Assembly: GCA_002410715.1 (NCBI GenBank)
Contig: DHOG01000192.1
Location: 395-8,040 of the forward strand
Direction: 5' to 3'
Length of the DNA: 7,646 bases
Source of the DNA: Ruminococcaceae bacterium UBA5396
GTDB lineage: Bacteria > Bacillota > Clostridia > Oscillospirales > Acutalibacteraceae
The position numbers were made by a program, and so were the translations under genes. Positions 1-7,258 of this stretch are shown one piece after another. The first letter of the stretch is position 1; every line of letters begins with the position of its first letter. Under the pieces are notes generated by a model that worked only from the letters and a program-made list of their open reading frames with translations, was not told the origin of the DNA and made no database searches.

Positions 1-15
1 ACGTAAGGTGATAAT

Positions 16-1047
16 ATGGAAATCGATATATCTAAATTAAAATATAAATTTTTAGTTGTTTTAAAAAGCGGCGCCTCTATAAATATCACTAATCTTATTA
101 CGGATTGCTCCATAGAGGACCCTGATGGAGAAATTTCAGAACATGCCGAAATGACAATTAATAATATTCTTTATGGCAGCGGTAGAATCAGTTCCGTTAT
201 TACGCCGGGCAGTGCGTTGTATATTTCTTCTGATTGGGGCTCAGGATTTGAGGAAATATACCGGGGCACAATTTGGGATTGGGACGATGAAGGAAGCACT
301 ACTGACAAATCCTTTAAATTTTCAGTCTATGATATTTTGAAATACCTTGAACAAAGTGAGGACAATATCTATTTTCCAGCGGGACTTAGCACAAAAAGCA
401 TTGTTGGAAATATTTCAAACAAATGGGGGATTCCATTTTCCTATACGTATTCGTCGATTACCCATTCCAAAGTTGTGTTGCCGGCAACCGAACTGAGTGA
501 GGCGATAAAGACGGTCCTTGATGATGCGCAGAGTAAAGTTGCCGCTAATTATGTTATCCTGGCTCGCAAAGGCGTTATGGATGTTATACCACAGGGTAGC
601 AATAGCACCGTATGTGTGTTTACAGGCCGGGAGATTGAGACAACGTCCAATAAACTATCTATGGATGACTTAATCACGAAGGTTATTGTAGGCGGGCAAC
701 AGGACAACGCCGGAAAAGTTCCTGTGGAAGCTGCATTTACGGGCCGAACGGAATTTGGTACATTACAGAAACTTGTGTCACGAGATGAAGATACAACGCT
801 GAATGCGGCATCTGCTGAAGCACAAAAGATGTTAAAAGAACATGGTAATTTATCGGGAGACAGGGAAATAGGAGCTCCGGATGTGCCTTTTATACGGAAA
901 GGGGATAAGGTCAAAATTGTGACAGGAAGTTTCAACGGATATTATTATGTGCTTGGGGTAACTCATTTACCGGTAGAAAGGCGTATGACAATGCAGGTGA
1001 AAAGTGTCACGCAGGAAAGTGTACCGATTAAATCTGCCACAAAGTAA
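16..1047 (+). CDS. xkdQ: Baseplate hub protein, XkdQ-like
   Basis: This 343-residue protein resembles the PBSX XkdQ/YqbQ hub family, which sits at the centre of the contractile-tail baseplate and plays the role of gp27/gpD hub proteins. The N-terminal third is beta-rich and includes an IYRGTIWDWDDEG stretch, like the hub-barrel strands of this family. The C-terminal third has a typical XkdQ layout: a GTLQKLVSRDEDTT segment near residue 250, a helical stretch with AEAQKMLKEHG, and then a KGDKVKIVTGSFNGYYYV strand pair near residue 295. Length fits the family (about 320-350 residues). The start is ATG at 16, preceded by AAGGTG at 5-10 with five bases between. It is the first of five baseplate genes in canonical order, which strongly supports the call. 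The exact structural role is inferred from the family. Confidence 0.85.
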   Translation: MEIDISKLKYKFLVVLKSGASINITNLITDCSIEDPDGEISEHAEMTINNILYGSGRISSVITPGSALYISSDWGSGFEEIYRGTIWDWDDEGSTTDKSFKFSVYDILKYLEQSEDNIYFPAGLSTKSIVGNISNKWGIPFSYTYSSITHSKVVLPATELSEAIKTVLDDAQSKVAANYVILARKGVMDVIPQGSNSTVCVFTGREIETTSNKLSMDDLITKVIVGGQQDNAGKVPVEAAFTGRTEFGTLQKLVSRDEDTTLNAASAEAQKMLKEHGNLSGDREIGAPDVPFIRKGDKVKIVTGSFNGYYYVLGVTHLPVERRMTMQVKSVTQESVPIKSATK

Positions 1048-1058
1048 GGAGGAGAAGC

Positions 1059-1403
1059 ATGGACCATACAGGCTACAATACTCTGGCAGGAGTTTTACAT
1101 ACAAAAATGACGAAGACATCAAAACCTCATCGGATTGTTGATTTCGGTGAAATCCAAAGCAATTACAGCCTTAAAACAAATTTCTTTCCGGTTGAGATTC
1201 CTCCAAAAGATTATGTAGTTTGCCGGGAAGCCACAATGGTGGGGCAAAATCTTACGCAGACAAAAACAGGTGAAGATGTCCTTCTGCCGCCTAAAATGGC
1301 CGCGATTAAACCTGGGGATCGTGTGTTTGTTATCTGGAATGACGCTACTCCGGTTGTTATAGATGTTATCTGTCCAGCAACTGAGGTGATTAATAATGCC
1401 TGA
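1059..1403 (+). CDS. xkdR: DUF2577-like baseplate protein, XkdR-like
   Basis: This is a 114-residue protein. It starts MDHTGYNTLAGVLH and ends with a KPGDRVFVIWNDATPVVIDVI strand region, which resembles the DUF2577/XkdR pattern: an N-terminal helix, then a small OB-like beta domain with a closing 'GDkV' strand pair. Size (about 100-115 residues) and place between the hub and the gp25-like gene fit PBSX xkdR. A strong Shine-Dalgarno site, AAGGAGG, lies at 1046-1052, overlapping the end of the upstream gene, with six bases to the ATG. Its role in the baseplate is not well defined even in the family. Sequence similarity alone is modest; gene order carries much of the weight. Confidence 0.7.
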   Translation: MDHTGYNTLAGVLHTKMTKTSKPHRIVDFGEIQSNYSLKTNFFPVEIPPKDYVVCREATMVGQNLTQTKTGEDVLLPPKMAAIKPGDRVFVIWNDATPVVIDVICPATEVINNA

Positions 1404-1860
1404 TTTATTCCCTTCCTTTAATGTGCCGGATTACATCGAAAGTGACTCTGCTCAGTCAAGCCAAAACTTTCCCAAAAGCGTATTATTTGATTTTGATTCA
1501 GGGGATTTTGTCAGAGACGGCGCGGGCCGCCTTATTGAAAGCAGTGGCTATGACGCATGGGTTCAGTGGTGTATTAAGGCCATAGCAACTCAAAGATATG
1601 CTTGCATGGCATACAGCAGCGATTATGGTGTGGAAACCGACGGAATATTATCTTCATCTCTCAGTGATAAAGATGCCGCAGAAGCACAAATCGCCTCAAC
1701 AATTACCGATGCGCTTTTAGCGGATCAAAATAACCGTACAAAGGCAGTTGGCTATTTTGATTTCTATTGGTCGGAAGATTCTGTTACTGTAAAATGCGTT
1801 GCTACGGCAACCGATGGGGCCACTGCAAACATATCCGTTAATCTAAAAAGAGGTGATTAG
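1396..1860 (+). CDS. xkdS: DUF2634/gp25-like baseplate wedge protein, XkdS-like
   Basis: This 154-residue protein resembles DUF2634 (XkdS), a relative of T4 gp25 and P2 gpW, which form part of the inner baseplate wedge and start sheath assembly. Typical features are an N-terminal stretch leading to KSVLFDFDSGDFVRDGAGR, then a helix with AWVQWCIKAIATQRYA, a SSDYGVE turn, and a C-terminal helix-strand part (residues about 95-150). The gene begins inside the end of the preceding one (8-base overlap). GAGGTGAT at 1383-1390 sits five bases before the ATG, so translation is probably coupled. The following gene overlaps or abuts its stop codon. Confidence 0.8.
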   Translation: MPDLFPSFNVPDYIESDSAQSSQNFPKSVLFDFDSGDFVRDGAGRLIESSGYDAWVQWCIKAIATQRYACMAYSSDYGVETDGILSSSLSDKDAAEAQIASTITDALLADQNNRTKAVGYFDFYWSEDSVTVKCVATATDGATANISVNLKRGD

Positions 1861-1861
1861 T

Positions 1862-2995
1862 TTGGCGGAAGAATTTGAATTACCTGATTTTCTGAAAAGT
1901 CAATCGGCTGAGGAGATTCATCAGCGTATGTTATCGAATTTACCTGATGATATAGATTCGTCTGATGGAGGGTTTCCTTCCGATCTTACCAAGCCGACAG
2001 CAATAGAAAAAGCTGAGATGGTAGAGTTTTCTCTCGCGGAAACTATCAAAAACATTTTTCCACAATGGGCGGACGACGCTACTTTACTTGACTATCATGC
2101 ACAGACTCGAGGTATGAAGCGCAAGGCGGCAGTTAGCTCAACTGCCACCTTGACTGTTACCGGAGAAGCAGGAACAAAGATACCAAGCGGATTCACGTTT
2201 TGCACGGAAGCAACCAATGATGCCGCCGCAGTAGAATTTGAGACAACGACAGATGCGGCTATCCCCGATAATGGGATTTTGAACATATCCGTATCCGCTG
2301 TTGACGGAGGAGTGCAGGGAAACGTCAGCGCTAACAGTATAACCCTGCAGGTCAAGCCGCTAAATGGGCTTAATAGTGTGACAAATTCCAGCGCAGCAAT
2401 CGGCGGGGAAGACGAGGAAAGCGATGATGCCCTCCGGAAACGGGTTGTTGAATACGATCAAACGCAAGGGCAGTCATTTGTAGGATCTCAAAATGATTAT
2501 AAGCGTTGGTCATTGGAGGTTGATGGAGTAGGCTCGGCAAAAGTTGTCCCGGCACAGGATGATACCGGATTGGTAACCATCATAATTACTGACGCAGCAG
2601 GAAATCCCGCAAGCAGCGATTTGTGCACGGCGGTATATAACCACATAGTAAGTCCTAATGATGATTCTCAGCGCCTTGCGCCTGTCAACGGGGTCGTTTT
2701 ATCGGTTATAACGCCAACAGCGTTTGATGTCAGAGTATCCGCTACGGTAAGACCTGAAGCATCATATACAATCGTAGGGATACAGTCAGCATTTTTAGCG
2801 GCGCTTAAAGCCTATCTGCTGACTTGCATTGATGATGTTAAATACAACAAAATTTGCAGTTTGCTGATGGATACGCAAGGAGTTAGTGATTATTCAAATG
2901 TGCTGCTTAATGGCGGTATATCAAACATATCGTTGACGGCCAGCCAGTTGGCAACAACAGATTCTACTAAGGTGGTGCTATCCAGTGCGTCATAA
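1862..2995 (+). CDS. xkdT: Baseplate J-like protein, XkdT-like
   Basis: This protein of about 377 residues belongs to the Baseplate_J family (P2 gpJ, T4 gp6, PBSX XkdT), the main wedge component that links the hub to the periphery. Near residue 95-105 it has the family's GMKRKAA segment followed by VTGEAGTKIPSGFTFCTEA, and near residue 180 a GGEDEESDDALRKRVVEY helix, both hallmark regions. The start chosen is TTG at 1862, giving MAEEFELPDFL. AGAGGTGA at 1849-1856 is then a ribosome-binding site with a five-base spacer. The in-frame GTG at 1853 lies inside that site and is less likely. The 3' end overlaps the next gene by 11 bases. Confidence 0.88.
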   Translation: MAEEFELPDFLKSQSAEEIHQRMLSNLPDDIDSSDGGFPSDLTKPTAIEKAEMVEFSLAETIKNIFPQWADDATLLDYHAQTRGMKRKAAVSSTATLTVTGEAGTKIPSGFTFCTEATNDAAAVEFETTTDAAIPDNGILNISVSAVDGGVQGNVSANSITLQVKPLNGLNSVTNSSAAIGGEDEESDDALRKRVVEYDQTQGQSFVGSQNDYKRWSLEVDGVGSAKVVPAQDDTGLVTIIITDAAGNPASSDLCTAVYNHIVSPNDDSQRLAPVNGVVLSVITPTAFDVRVSATVRPEASYTIVGIQSAFLAALKAYLLTCIDDVKYNKICSLLMDTQGVSDYSNVLLNGGISNISLTASQLATTDSTKVVLSSAS

Positions 2996-3560
2996 TAGTG
3001 AAAAAATCAAGACCATTTTATCAAGCCCGGAAGGGCAAAAAAGCCTTGATTATGTGAGCCCGATTTATGACAATGCTTATGTCGCACTGTGGTTATATCA
3101 GGTTATAGGACTGGAATTGGACGAAATGGTCGTATGGGTTAAAAACCTATCGGATGAAATTGTCCCTGAAAAGACTAAGCTTCTTGTGTCCTTTTGGGAA
3201 AAAGAATATGGCATACCGATAGATGAGACACTGCCATTAAGTCAACGCAGAAATATATTGCTTTCGAAAATTAAGACCAGGGCACCAATTACTCCGTATC
3301 GAATCAGAACTATTGTTACAGCTGCATGTGGCCGATCTTCCAGAGTTGCAGAGAATGTTGCAAAAAACACGTTTCACGTTATTATATCTGCTCCAGGGCA
3401 GAATGGCATTGACGAGACGGCAATTAAATATGCCATAGATCAAATAAAGCCTGCCCATTTGATTTATGAAATCAAGTATGAGCAGGGTGTGCAGACTCCG
3501 ATATATGCTGGGTGTTTCATGAGAGTACTCAAAACCGTTACGCTAAGGCAGGTGAACTGA
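2985..3560 (+). CDS. xkdU: DUF2313-like tail protein, XkdU/YmfQ-like
   Basis: This 191-residue protein resembles the DUF2313 family (PBSX XkdU, e14 YmfQ, relatives of Mu gp48 and P2 gpI), baseplate proteins that follow the J-like gene and link the wedge to the tail fibres. The mainly helical N-terminal half includes the LVSFWEKEYGI segment near residue 68 (family members usually have 'lp.wE..lGl') and the following LSQRRNILLSKIK helix. The C-terminal half is alpha-beta with QIKPAHLIYEIKYE, a 'kPah' motif frequent at the end of the family. The start is GTG at 2985, with AAGGTGG at 2969-2975 nine bases upstream, inside the end of the J-like gene. Confidence 0.8.
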   Translation: MRHNSEKIKTILSSPEGQKSLDYVSPIYDNAYVALWLYQVIGLELDEMVVWVKNLSDEIVPEKTKLLVSFWEKEYGIPIDETLPLSQRRNILLSKIKTRAPITPYRIRTIVTAACGRSSRVAENVAKNTFHVIISAPGQNGIDETAIKYAIDQIKPAHLIYEIKYEQGVQTPIYAGCFMRVLKTVTLRQVN

Positions 3561-3561
3561 T

Positions 3562-4350
3562 ATGGCATTTGAAAGATTTTATATAACCGATAAAGGATCC
3601 GCTCTTCTGGCAAAAGCACAAATTGGAGAAAAATTGATTTACACGAGAGCCGCTGCAGGCGATGGGAAAATTGAAAAACAATCTCCAACAACGTTAAATG
3701 ATATTATTAACAAGATTACTGATTTGAGTATCTCAGAATTAGACTTTAGTGAGCCCAAAATAGCAAGCGTTCAAATCAGATTTTCCAATAAAGATGTTCA
3801 AGCGCCGTTTTATTGGCGCGAAATCGGATTATATGCCAAGGGAGACGATGGGAAGGAAATATTATATGCCTATGGGAATGCCGGGGAAAAGGCGGATTTT
3901 ATCCCTTCCTATGGTACCACGCCTACCGAATTCGTATTTTTAATGAATACGATCATTGGAAATGCAACAAACGTTACTGCAGTGATTGACGATAGCCTAA
4001 TATACGCAACAAAGAAAGACATTAAAGCAAAGGCGGATTTGGTGGATGGCATAGTTCCACCGACGGAGCTTCCTGCGGCAAGTGATACAACATTGGGGGC
4101 GGTAAAGTTGTCAGCAGACTTCAAAATAAATTCAGATGGGACTTTATCAGTCGATAAAGGCAAAATTGGAGGAACTGGTACCGTGCCGGTTGCGGTTACA
4201 GAAAATCAAGTCGCTGTAGAGTTGGAATTTCCTATTAAGTTCAACTCTTGCGGCGAGGCGATTGCTACTGATGACGATAGCGGAACAGGAATTATATCAC
4301 TTGAATCCATCGGCGGCAGGTTAGAGTTTGTCGCCCGAAACGTATTATAA
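3562..4350 (+). CDS. Tail fibre protein with DUF3751-like collar N-terminus
   Basis: This 262-residue protein has the N-terminus typical of DUF3751 'tail-collar fibre' proteins of Mu/P2-like and PBSX-like phages. It opens with FYITDKGSALLAKAQIGEKL, followed by TRAAAGDGK, then FYWREIGLYAKGDDGKEILYAYGNAGEKADFIP near residues 75-110, which corresponds to the family's 'reiGlfA.d' and 'iP' motifs. This part normally attaches the fibre to the baseplate. After residue about 165 comes a short shaft-like segment (ASDTTLGAVKLSADFKINSDGTLSV, similar to fibre repeat turns) and a beta-rich tip. It is short for a complete fibre, so it may work as an adaptor with the proteins encoded downstream. ATG at 3562 follows AGGTGA at 3549-3554. 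Confidence 0.8.
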   Translation: MAFERFYITDKGSALLAKAQIGEKLIYTRAAAGDGKIEKQSPTTLNDIINKITDLSISELDFSEPKIASVQIRFSNKDVQAPFYWREIGLYAKGDDGKEILYAYGNAGEKADFIPSYGTTPTEFVFLMNTIIGNATNVTAVIDDSLIYATKKDIKAKADLVDGIVPPTELPAASDTTLGAVKLSADFKINSDGTLSVDKGKIGGTGTVPVAVTENQVAVELEFPIKFNSCGEAIATDDDSGTGIISLESIGGRLEFVARNVL

Positions 4351-4362
4351 GGAGGACATCAA

Positions 4363-4860
4363 ATGAATGCAATTTTAGCAACGAAAGAGTACGCCGACGC
4401 GCTATCTCAAAATAAATTCTCTGTTTTTGGGTTTAATGATGATTCCGATAGTGCACCGGAACAGGTAAGCAATAGTGATGGTATTCCTGCAGCGTCTTTT
4501 AAGCCTGGCGTCGACAAGGTGCTATTGTTTGAAACTGACTGGGCTCAAAGGAACGACATCCCGATTTCAATTGAATATTATATGGATAAATCTGATGCAG
4601 GAAAACAACTTTGCTTGCAAGTTGGATATTGTTTTGACGGAGCTTCAGTCTCTTGGCTGGATGCAGAAACAGTTACCGCGCCATCTGATATGAGCATGAA
4701 ACGATATTGTTTCTCTGCTGTGATTTCTTCAACCGTAATTCCGTCTGGTGAAAGCCATACTTTAAGAATAAAACTGCGGCGCCTTGGAAGTAATGAGCAA
4801 GATACCCATACCGGAAATTTTTGTTTGGCTGCTGTCAAATACTATAGGATTGGAGATTAA
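4363..4860 (+). CDS. Unrecognised tail-module protein, beta-rich
   Basis: I do not recognise this 165-residue protein. The first ~12 residues (MNAILATKEYAD) resemble the short helical linkers at the start of some fibre-associated proteins. Residues about 50-165 alternate hydrophobic and polar positions as in a beta-sandwich (VLLFETDW, ISIEYYMD, LCLQVGYCFDG, HTLRIKLRRL, FCLAAVKYYRIG), a pattern common in carbohydrate-binding or capsid/tail appendage domains; this is an inference from pattern only. No signal peptide or membrane segment is seen. GGAGG at 4351-4355 lies seven bases before the ATG. It lies between a fibre gene and the DGR target gene, so a structural role at the tail tip is likely. 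Confidence 0.65.
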   Translation: MNAILATKEYADALSQNKFSVFGFNDDSDSAPEQVSNSDGIPAASFKPGVDKVLLFETDWAQRNDIPISIEYYMDKSDAGKQLCLQVGYCFDGASVSWLDAETVTAPSDMSMKRYCFSAVISSTVIPSGESHTLRIKLRRLGSNEQDTHTGNFCLAAVKYYRIGD

Positions 4861-4862
4861 TG

Positions 4863-5159
4863 ATGAATATTGTCGAAGGTAAATATCCGGGCCTTTCATG
4901 GGACATCACCCCAGAAGAAAAAGACGGAAAAATTGTTTTACCTGCTGCGGAAGTCGAAGTCGCCGGAACTACATATCAAATGCCAGCTGCATCATTCGAT
5001 AAAGCCGACGGTACTATATATATGACACCGGACGGCTATTCTTTTGTCGGCAAGGATGGTACGGACGATATTAAAAAATTCCCAAATGGCGAGAATTATT
5101 GGATTTGCGCCATAAATAAAGACGAAATTATGTATTTAAAGGCGGTGCAAACGGAATGA
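4863..5159 (+). CDS. Unrecognised small tail-module protein
   Basis: This protein of about 98 residues has no family I can name. It is acidic and rich in short beta-like segments (GKIVLPAAEVEVAG, GTIYMTPDGYSFVG, NYWICAINKDEIMYLKAV). The start is either of two consecutive ATGs at 4860 and 4863; the second has better spacing (seven bases) from GGAG at 4852-4855 and is used here, while the first overlaps the upstream stop by one base. The stop overlaps the start of the DGR target gene in an ATGA arrangement, so translation of the two is likely coupled. Its place directly before the variable protein suggests an anchor, chaperone or co-subunit role, which is a guess from context. Confidence 0.65.
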   Translation: MNIVEGKYPGLSWDITPEEKDGKIVLPAAEVEVAGTTYQMPAASFDKADGTIYMTPDGYSFVGKDGTDDIKKFPNGENYWICAINKDEIMYLKAVQTE

Positions 5160-6532
5160 TTATTTTAGGCCAAAAAAAGCAGACGACACCTGAGGTTCCG
5201 GTTGATAATTTCGCTGTTAACAGCGATGATGTTGAGGTATTTAATGCCATTTGGCAACAACAGCATTGGCATGATATTTCAAATACATTGTCAACAACGG
5301 AAGGATTAGTTGTCGAAGCGGTTGCTGAAGGTGGACAAAGTGTCAATGTATATAGTAACGGCGGCTCCTTAACAGGAAATATCAATAAAACTGCCATGAT
5401 AAAAATAGGCGGTAATTATCATTTAGTCGCCGCTGGGGGAACGGCAGCGGGGAATAAGGTGCCAATCACGATTTATCCGCCCGCGCCTTCCGGAGGCTAC
5501 GCAGATGGGACGCAGGTAGAATTTTGCGATTCATCCTTGGAAGTACACGATTTTTACTTGGGAAGTAATGCGTGGGTTTACCAGCCTGGTTTTCGCGCTT
5601 ACCAGCTTATCAACCCGGCAACGTGCGGATATTCAAATAGACCAGTAGGTTTTTTTGTAAAACACAGGCCAACGGGGACGGAAGGGGTGGATTACAATGT
5701 TGTTCTATTCTATCCTTTCTATGTTGGAAAATATCAGGCTTCGAAAGCAGACGCGACGGCTTCTTCAAGTGGCAGTAGCACTGCGGCTGTATCTAAAAAA
5801 GGGGTTATCCCATGGGCATCGGTTACTTTTGACGCTGCTATGGCCGCTTGTGCGGCCAGTGATGCAGTGAATGGCAAGGACATTGGTACACGTCTTGTAC
5901 GTGATGAAGAGTGGGTTGCCCTTGGAGTGTATTCAATGCTTTTAGGGCCAGATCGTTTCGGGTCAAATCGATGGGGACCGTTTGGTAATAATGGTAGCGT
6001 AAAAGATAATGATGATACAAGCATTATATTTACAGCAGACCCTACGGTTTCGAGCCGCGCTCTGACGGGAACAGGAGTAAAGTCAGGGTGGAAAACAGGG
6101 CAAAATCTTACGTCCCATACAGGCCGTGTAAATGGAGTATATGACCTTAACGGGAATGTATGGGAGTGGACATCCGGGCTAAAGTTAAAAGTGGGGAGCA
6201 GCGGTACCGGTTTTTTGTTTGTTGATGAAGCGGATACAGGATTACAATTCCCGAGCGGATGGTCGGGTAATACGGAATATACTACAGCTCTTAATACAGA
6301 CAAAAAAATTGCGAAACACGCTATCATGGGTGCGGGAGATGGTACGGGGCGTGCCGAATTTGGTAATGATTATCAATATCAGGGTACAAGTGCGAATACC
6401 GAATTTTTGCCTTTTCGCGGTGGTAACTATTATAATGGTTCTGGCGCTGGCGTGTTCGCCCTCAACATTAATAACCCACGCTCGTATACTTCGGGCTCTG
6501 TGGGTTTCCGCGCCGCTTTTTGCGTTTCGTGA
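5156..6532 (+). CDS. DGR target protein with FGE-type C-type-lectin domain and C-terminal variable region
   Basis: This 458-residue protein is the probable diversified receptor-binding protein. Residues 1 to about 120 are a unique N-terminal part, presumably for attachment to the tail. From about 130 on it resembles the FGE-sulfatase/C-type-lectin fold used by many DGR variable proteins: FYPFYVGKYQAS near 182, a GTRLVRDEEWVAL helix near 243, and GVYDLNGNVWEWTSG with the hallmark GNVWEW at 333-338. The last ~37 residues (418-454: LPFRGG...AGVFALN.NN.R...VGFRAA) form the VR, in the usual C-terminal position, followed by only FCVS and the stop. ATG at 5156 overlaps the preceding stop by four bases; GGCGGT at 5141-5146 may be its ribosome site. 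An avd gene lies downstream. Display at the tail tip is inferred from context and known phage DGRs. Confidence 0.9.
   Translation: MIILGQKKQTTPEVPVDNFAVNSDDVEVFNAIWQQQHWHDISNTLSTTEGLVVEAVAEGGQSVNVYSNGGSLTGNINKTAMIKIGGNYHLVAAGGTAAGNKVPITIYPPAPSGGYADGTQVEFCDSSLEVHDFYLGSNAWVYQPGFRAYQLINPATCGYSNRPVGFFVKHRPTGTEGVDYNVVLFYPFYVGKYQASKADATASSSGSSTAAVSKKGVIPWASVTFDAAMAACAASDAVNGKDIGTRLVRDEEWVALGVYSMLLGPDRFGSNRWGPFGNNGSVKDNDDTSIIFTADPTVSSRALTGTGVKSGWKTGQNLTSHTGRVNGVYDLNGNVWEWTSGLKLKVGSSGTGFLFVDEADTGLQFPSGWSGNTEYTTALNTDKKIAKHAIMGAGDGTGRAEFGNDYQYQGTSANTEFLPFRGGNYYNGSGAGVFALNINNPRSYTSGSVGFRAAFCVS
6405..6517 (+). repeat. Repeat R1: variable region (VR) of the DGR target gene
   Basis: This 113-base repeat forms the 3' end of the lectin-domain gene, residues about 418-454. 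It is identical over its full length to R3 (7534-7646) and about 78% identical to R2 (7259-7370). It ends with a GC-rich block (TTCCGCGCCGCT) shared by all three copies, in the position of the initiation-of-mutagenic-homing element of known DGRs. Residues at the sites usually diversified in this fold (NYYNGSG and SYTSGS) contain few AAY codons in the second cluster, as expected for a VR that has already been mutated. Confidence 0.85.
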
Positions 6533-6555
6533 TTTTGCGAATAAGAAAATCTGCT

Positions 6556-6579
6556 GTGGCGCGGTAGCGCCACTTTTTT
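6556..6579 (+). terminator. Perfect 7-bp hairpin plus T-run: DGR homing hairpin or terminator
   Basis: GTGGCGC (6556-6562) and GCGCCAC (6567-6573) pair perfectly around the tetraloop GGTA, followed by six T. The stem, tetraloop and place (38 bases after the VR) match the hairpin/cruciform found downstream of VRs in several DGRs, needed for efficient homing in the Bordetella phage system. The T-run equally fits a Rho-independent terminator ending the late operon. Both roles could apply. Confidence 0.7.
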
Positions 6580-6582
6580 ATT

Positions 6583-6596
6583 CCCGCGGAAGCGGG
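6583..6596 (+). other. Second small hairpin downstream of the VR
   Basis: CCCGC (6583-6587) pairs with GCGGG (6592-6596) around the tetraloop GGAA, nine bases after the T-run of the first hairpin. It is short (5 bp) but fully GC, and is followed by an A-rich stretch. It may belong to the same structured region after the VR; no function can be assigned from sequence. Confidence 0.45.
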
Positions 6597-6655
6597 CCAA
6601 AAAAATTCAAAATTCAGCATATTGCTTACGAAAGGAGTAATTTCGTTCCAAATCC

Positions 6656-6685
6656 AAGACTTTTATACATAAAATTCACTATAAT
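6656..6685 (+). promoter_or_regulatory. Possible sigma-70-type promoter for avd
   Basis: A perfect TATAAT lies at 6680-6685, about 40 bases before the avd start. With 18-base spacing, the -35 position (AAGACT, 6656-6661) matches the TTGACA consensus at only three of six bases. The region is AT-rich, so a chance match is possible. A separate promoter here would let avd, the repeats and the expected reverse transcriptase be transcribed independently of the late tail operon. Confidence 0.3.
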
Positions 6686-6723
6686 ATTACGGAAATTAAA
6701 AATTTCATTTATATGGAGTATTT

Positions 6724-7242
6724 ATGTCGGATAAAAACGGACACAGGCATTTCAGCAAAGCATATGAAAAATTGTTTATTCAGCAAAAGGTTTATGATCT
6801 TGGTTTATATCTGTGGCCGGCACTTGGGAAAATAAATAAAGAACAGCGCTTTGTAATCGTCCAGACACTAATGCAAGAGTTTAATGAAATCAAAAAACTT
6901 GTCTTTGTTGCAAATAAAAAGTATTCAAAAAAAGACACGCTGCGAAAGTTGGATACTGAAATCGGCGCGTTTAAAATGGATATTCAATGGGCCAATGATT
7001 TAGGGTATCTCAAAGATCCTCAATTTGAGGTGATTGCTAATTGTATAATTGAAGTTGGCCAAATGGTAGGCGGATGGTTAAAGTCTGAACGTGAGAAGTC
7101 GGGAACTATTGACGCAGACGGCAAGGAATATCTTTGTTCAGCCTGTGGTGCGGTAATCACAAAAAGAATCAGTGATTATTCCAGCACACATTTTGGAAGA
7201 TCTCTTTGCTATGCTTGTCAAAAGAAAGTGTCTAAAAAGTAA
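6724..7242 (+). CDS. avd: DGR accessory variability determinant (Avd) with extra C-terminal zinc-binding tail
   Basis: This 172-residue protein matches the bAvd four-helix-bundle family, whose basic pentamer binds the DGR reverse transcriptase and template RNA and is needed for cDNA synthesis. Residues about 12-122 hold the family's helices: QQKVYDLGLYLWPALGKINKEQRF, then FNEIKKLVFVANKKYSKKDTLRKLDTEI, then WANDLGYLKDPQFEVIANCIIEVGQMVGGWLKS (GYL...F and GGWLKS are familiar Avd signatures). Most Avd proteins end soon after this, at about 110-130 residues. Here a linker leads to a tail with two CxxC pairs, C138/C141 and C162/C165, with an FGRSLCYACQKK ending like zinc-binding tails of some phage recombination proteins. 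ATG at 6724 follows GGAG at 6715-6718. It sits between the VR gene and the two further repeats, as usual for avd. Confidence 0.88.
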   Translation: MSDKNGHRHFSKAYEKLFIQQKVYDLGLYLWPALGKINKEQRFVIVQTLMQEFNEIKKLVFVANKKYSKKDTLRKLDTEIGAFKMDIQWANDLGYLKDPQFEVIANCIIEVGQMVGGWLKSEREKSGTIDADGKEYLCSACGAVITKRISDYSSTHFGRSLCYACQKKVSKK

Positions 7243-7258
7243 TTGGGAATAGGCCGTA

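Noticed and set aside
5734..6327. 197-codon open frame on the minus strand
   Set aside because: It lies entirely inside the lectin-domain gene opposite its conserved GNVWEW region, with low-complexity Pro/Ser-rich translation typical of an antisense shadow.
6631..6642. AAAGGAGT resembling a strong ribosome-binding site
   Set aside because: No ATG, GTG or TTG lies at a suitable distance downstream, and no extended reading frame follows; probably chance or a remnant.
6219..6734. Open frame of 171 codons across the VR and the intergenic hairpins
   Set aside because: It is in another frame of the lectin gene, crosses the hairpins, and has no family features; the VR gene frame is clearly the coding one.
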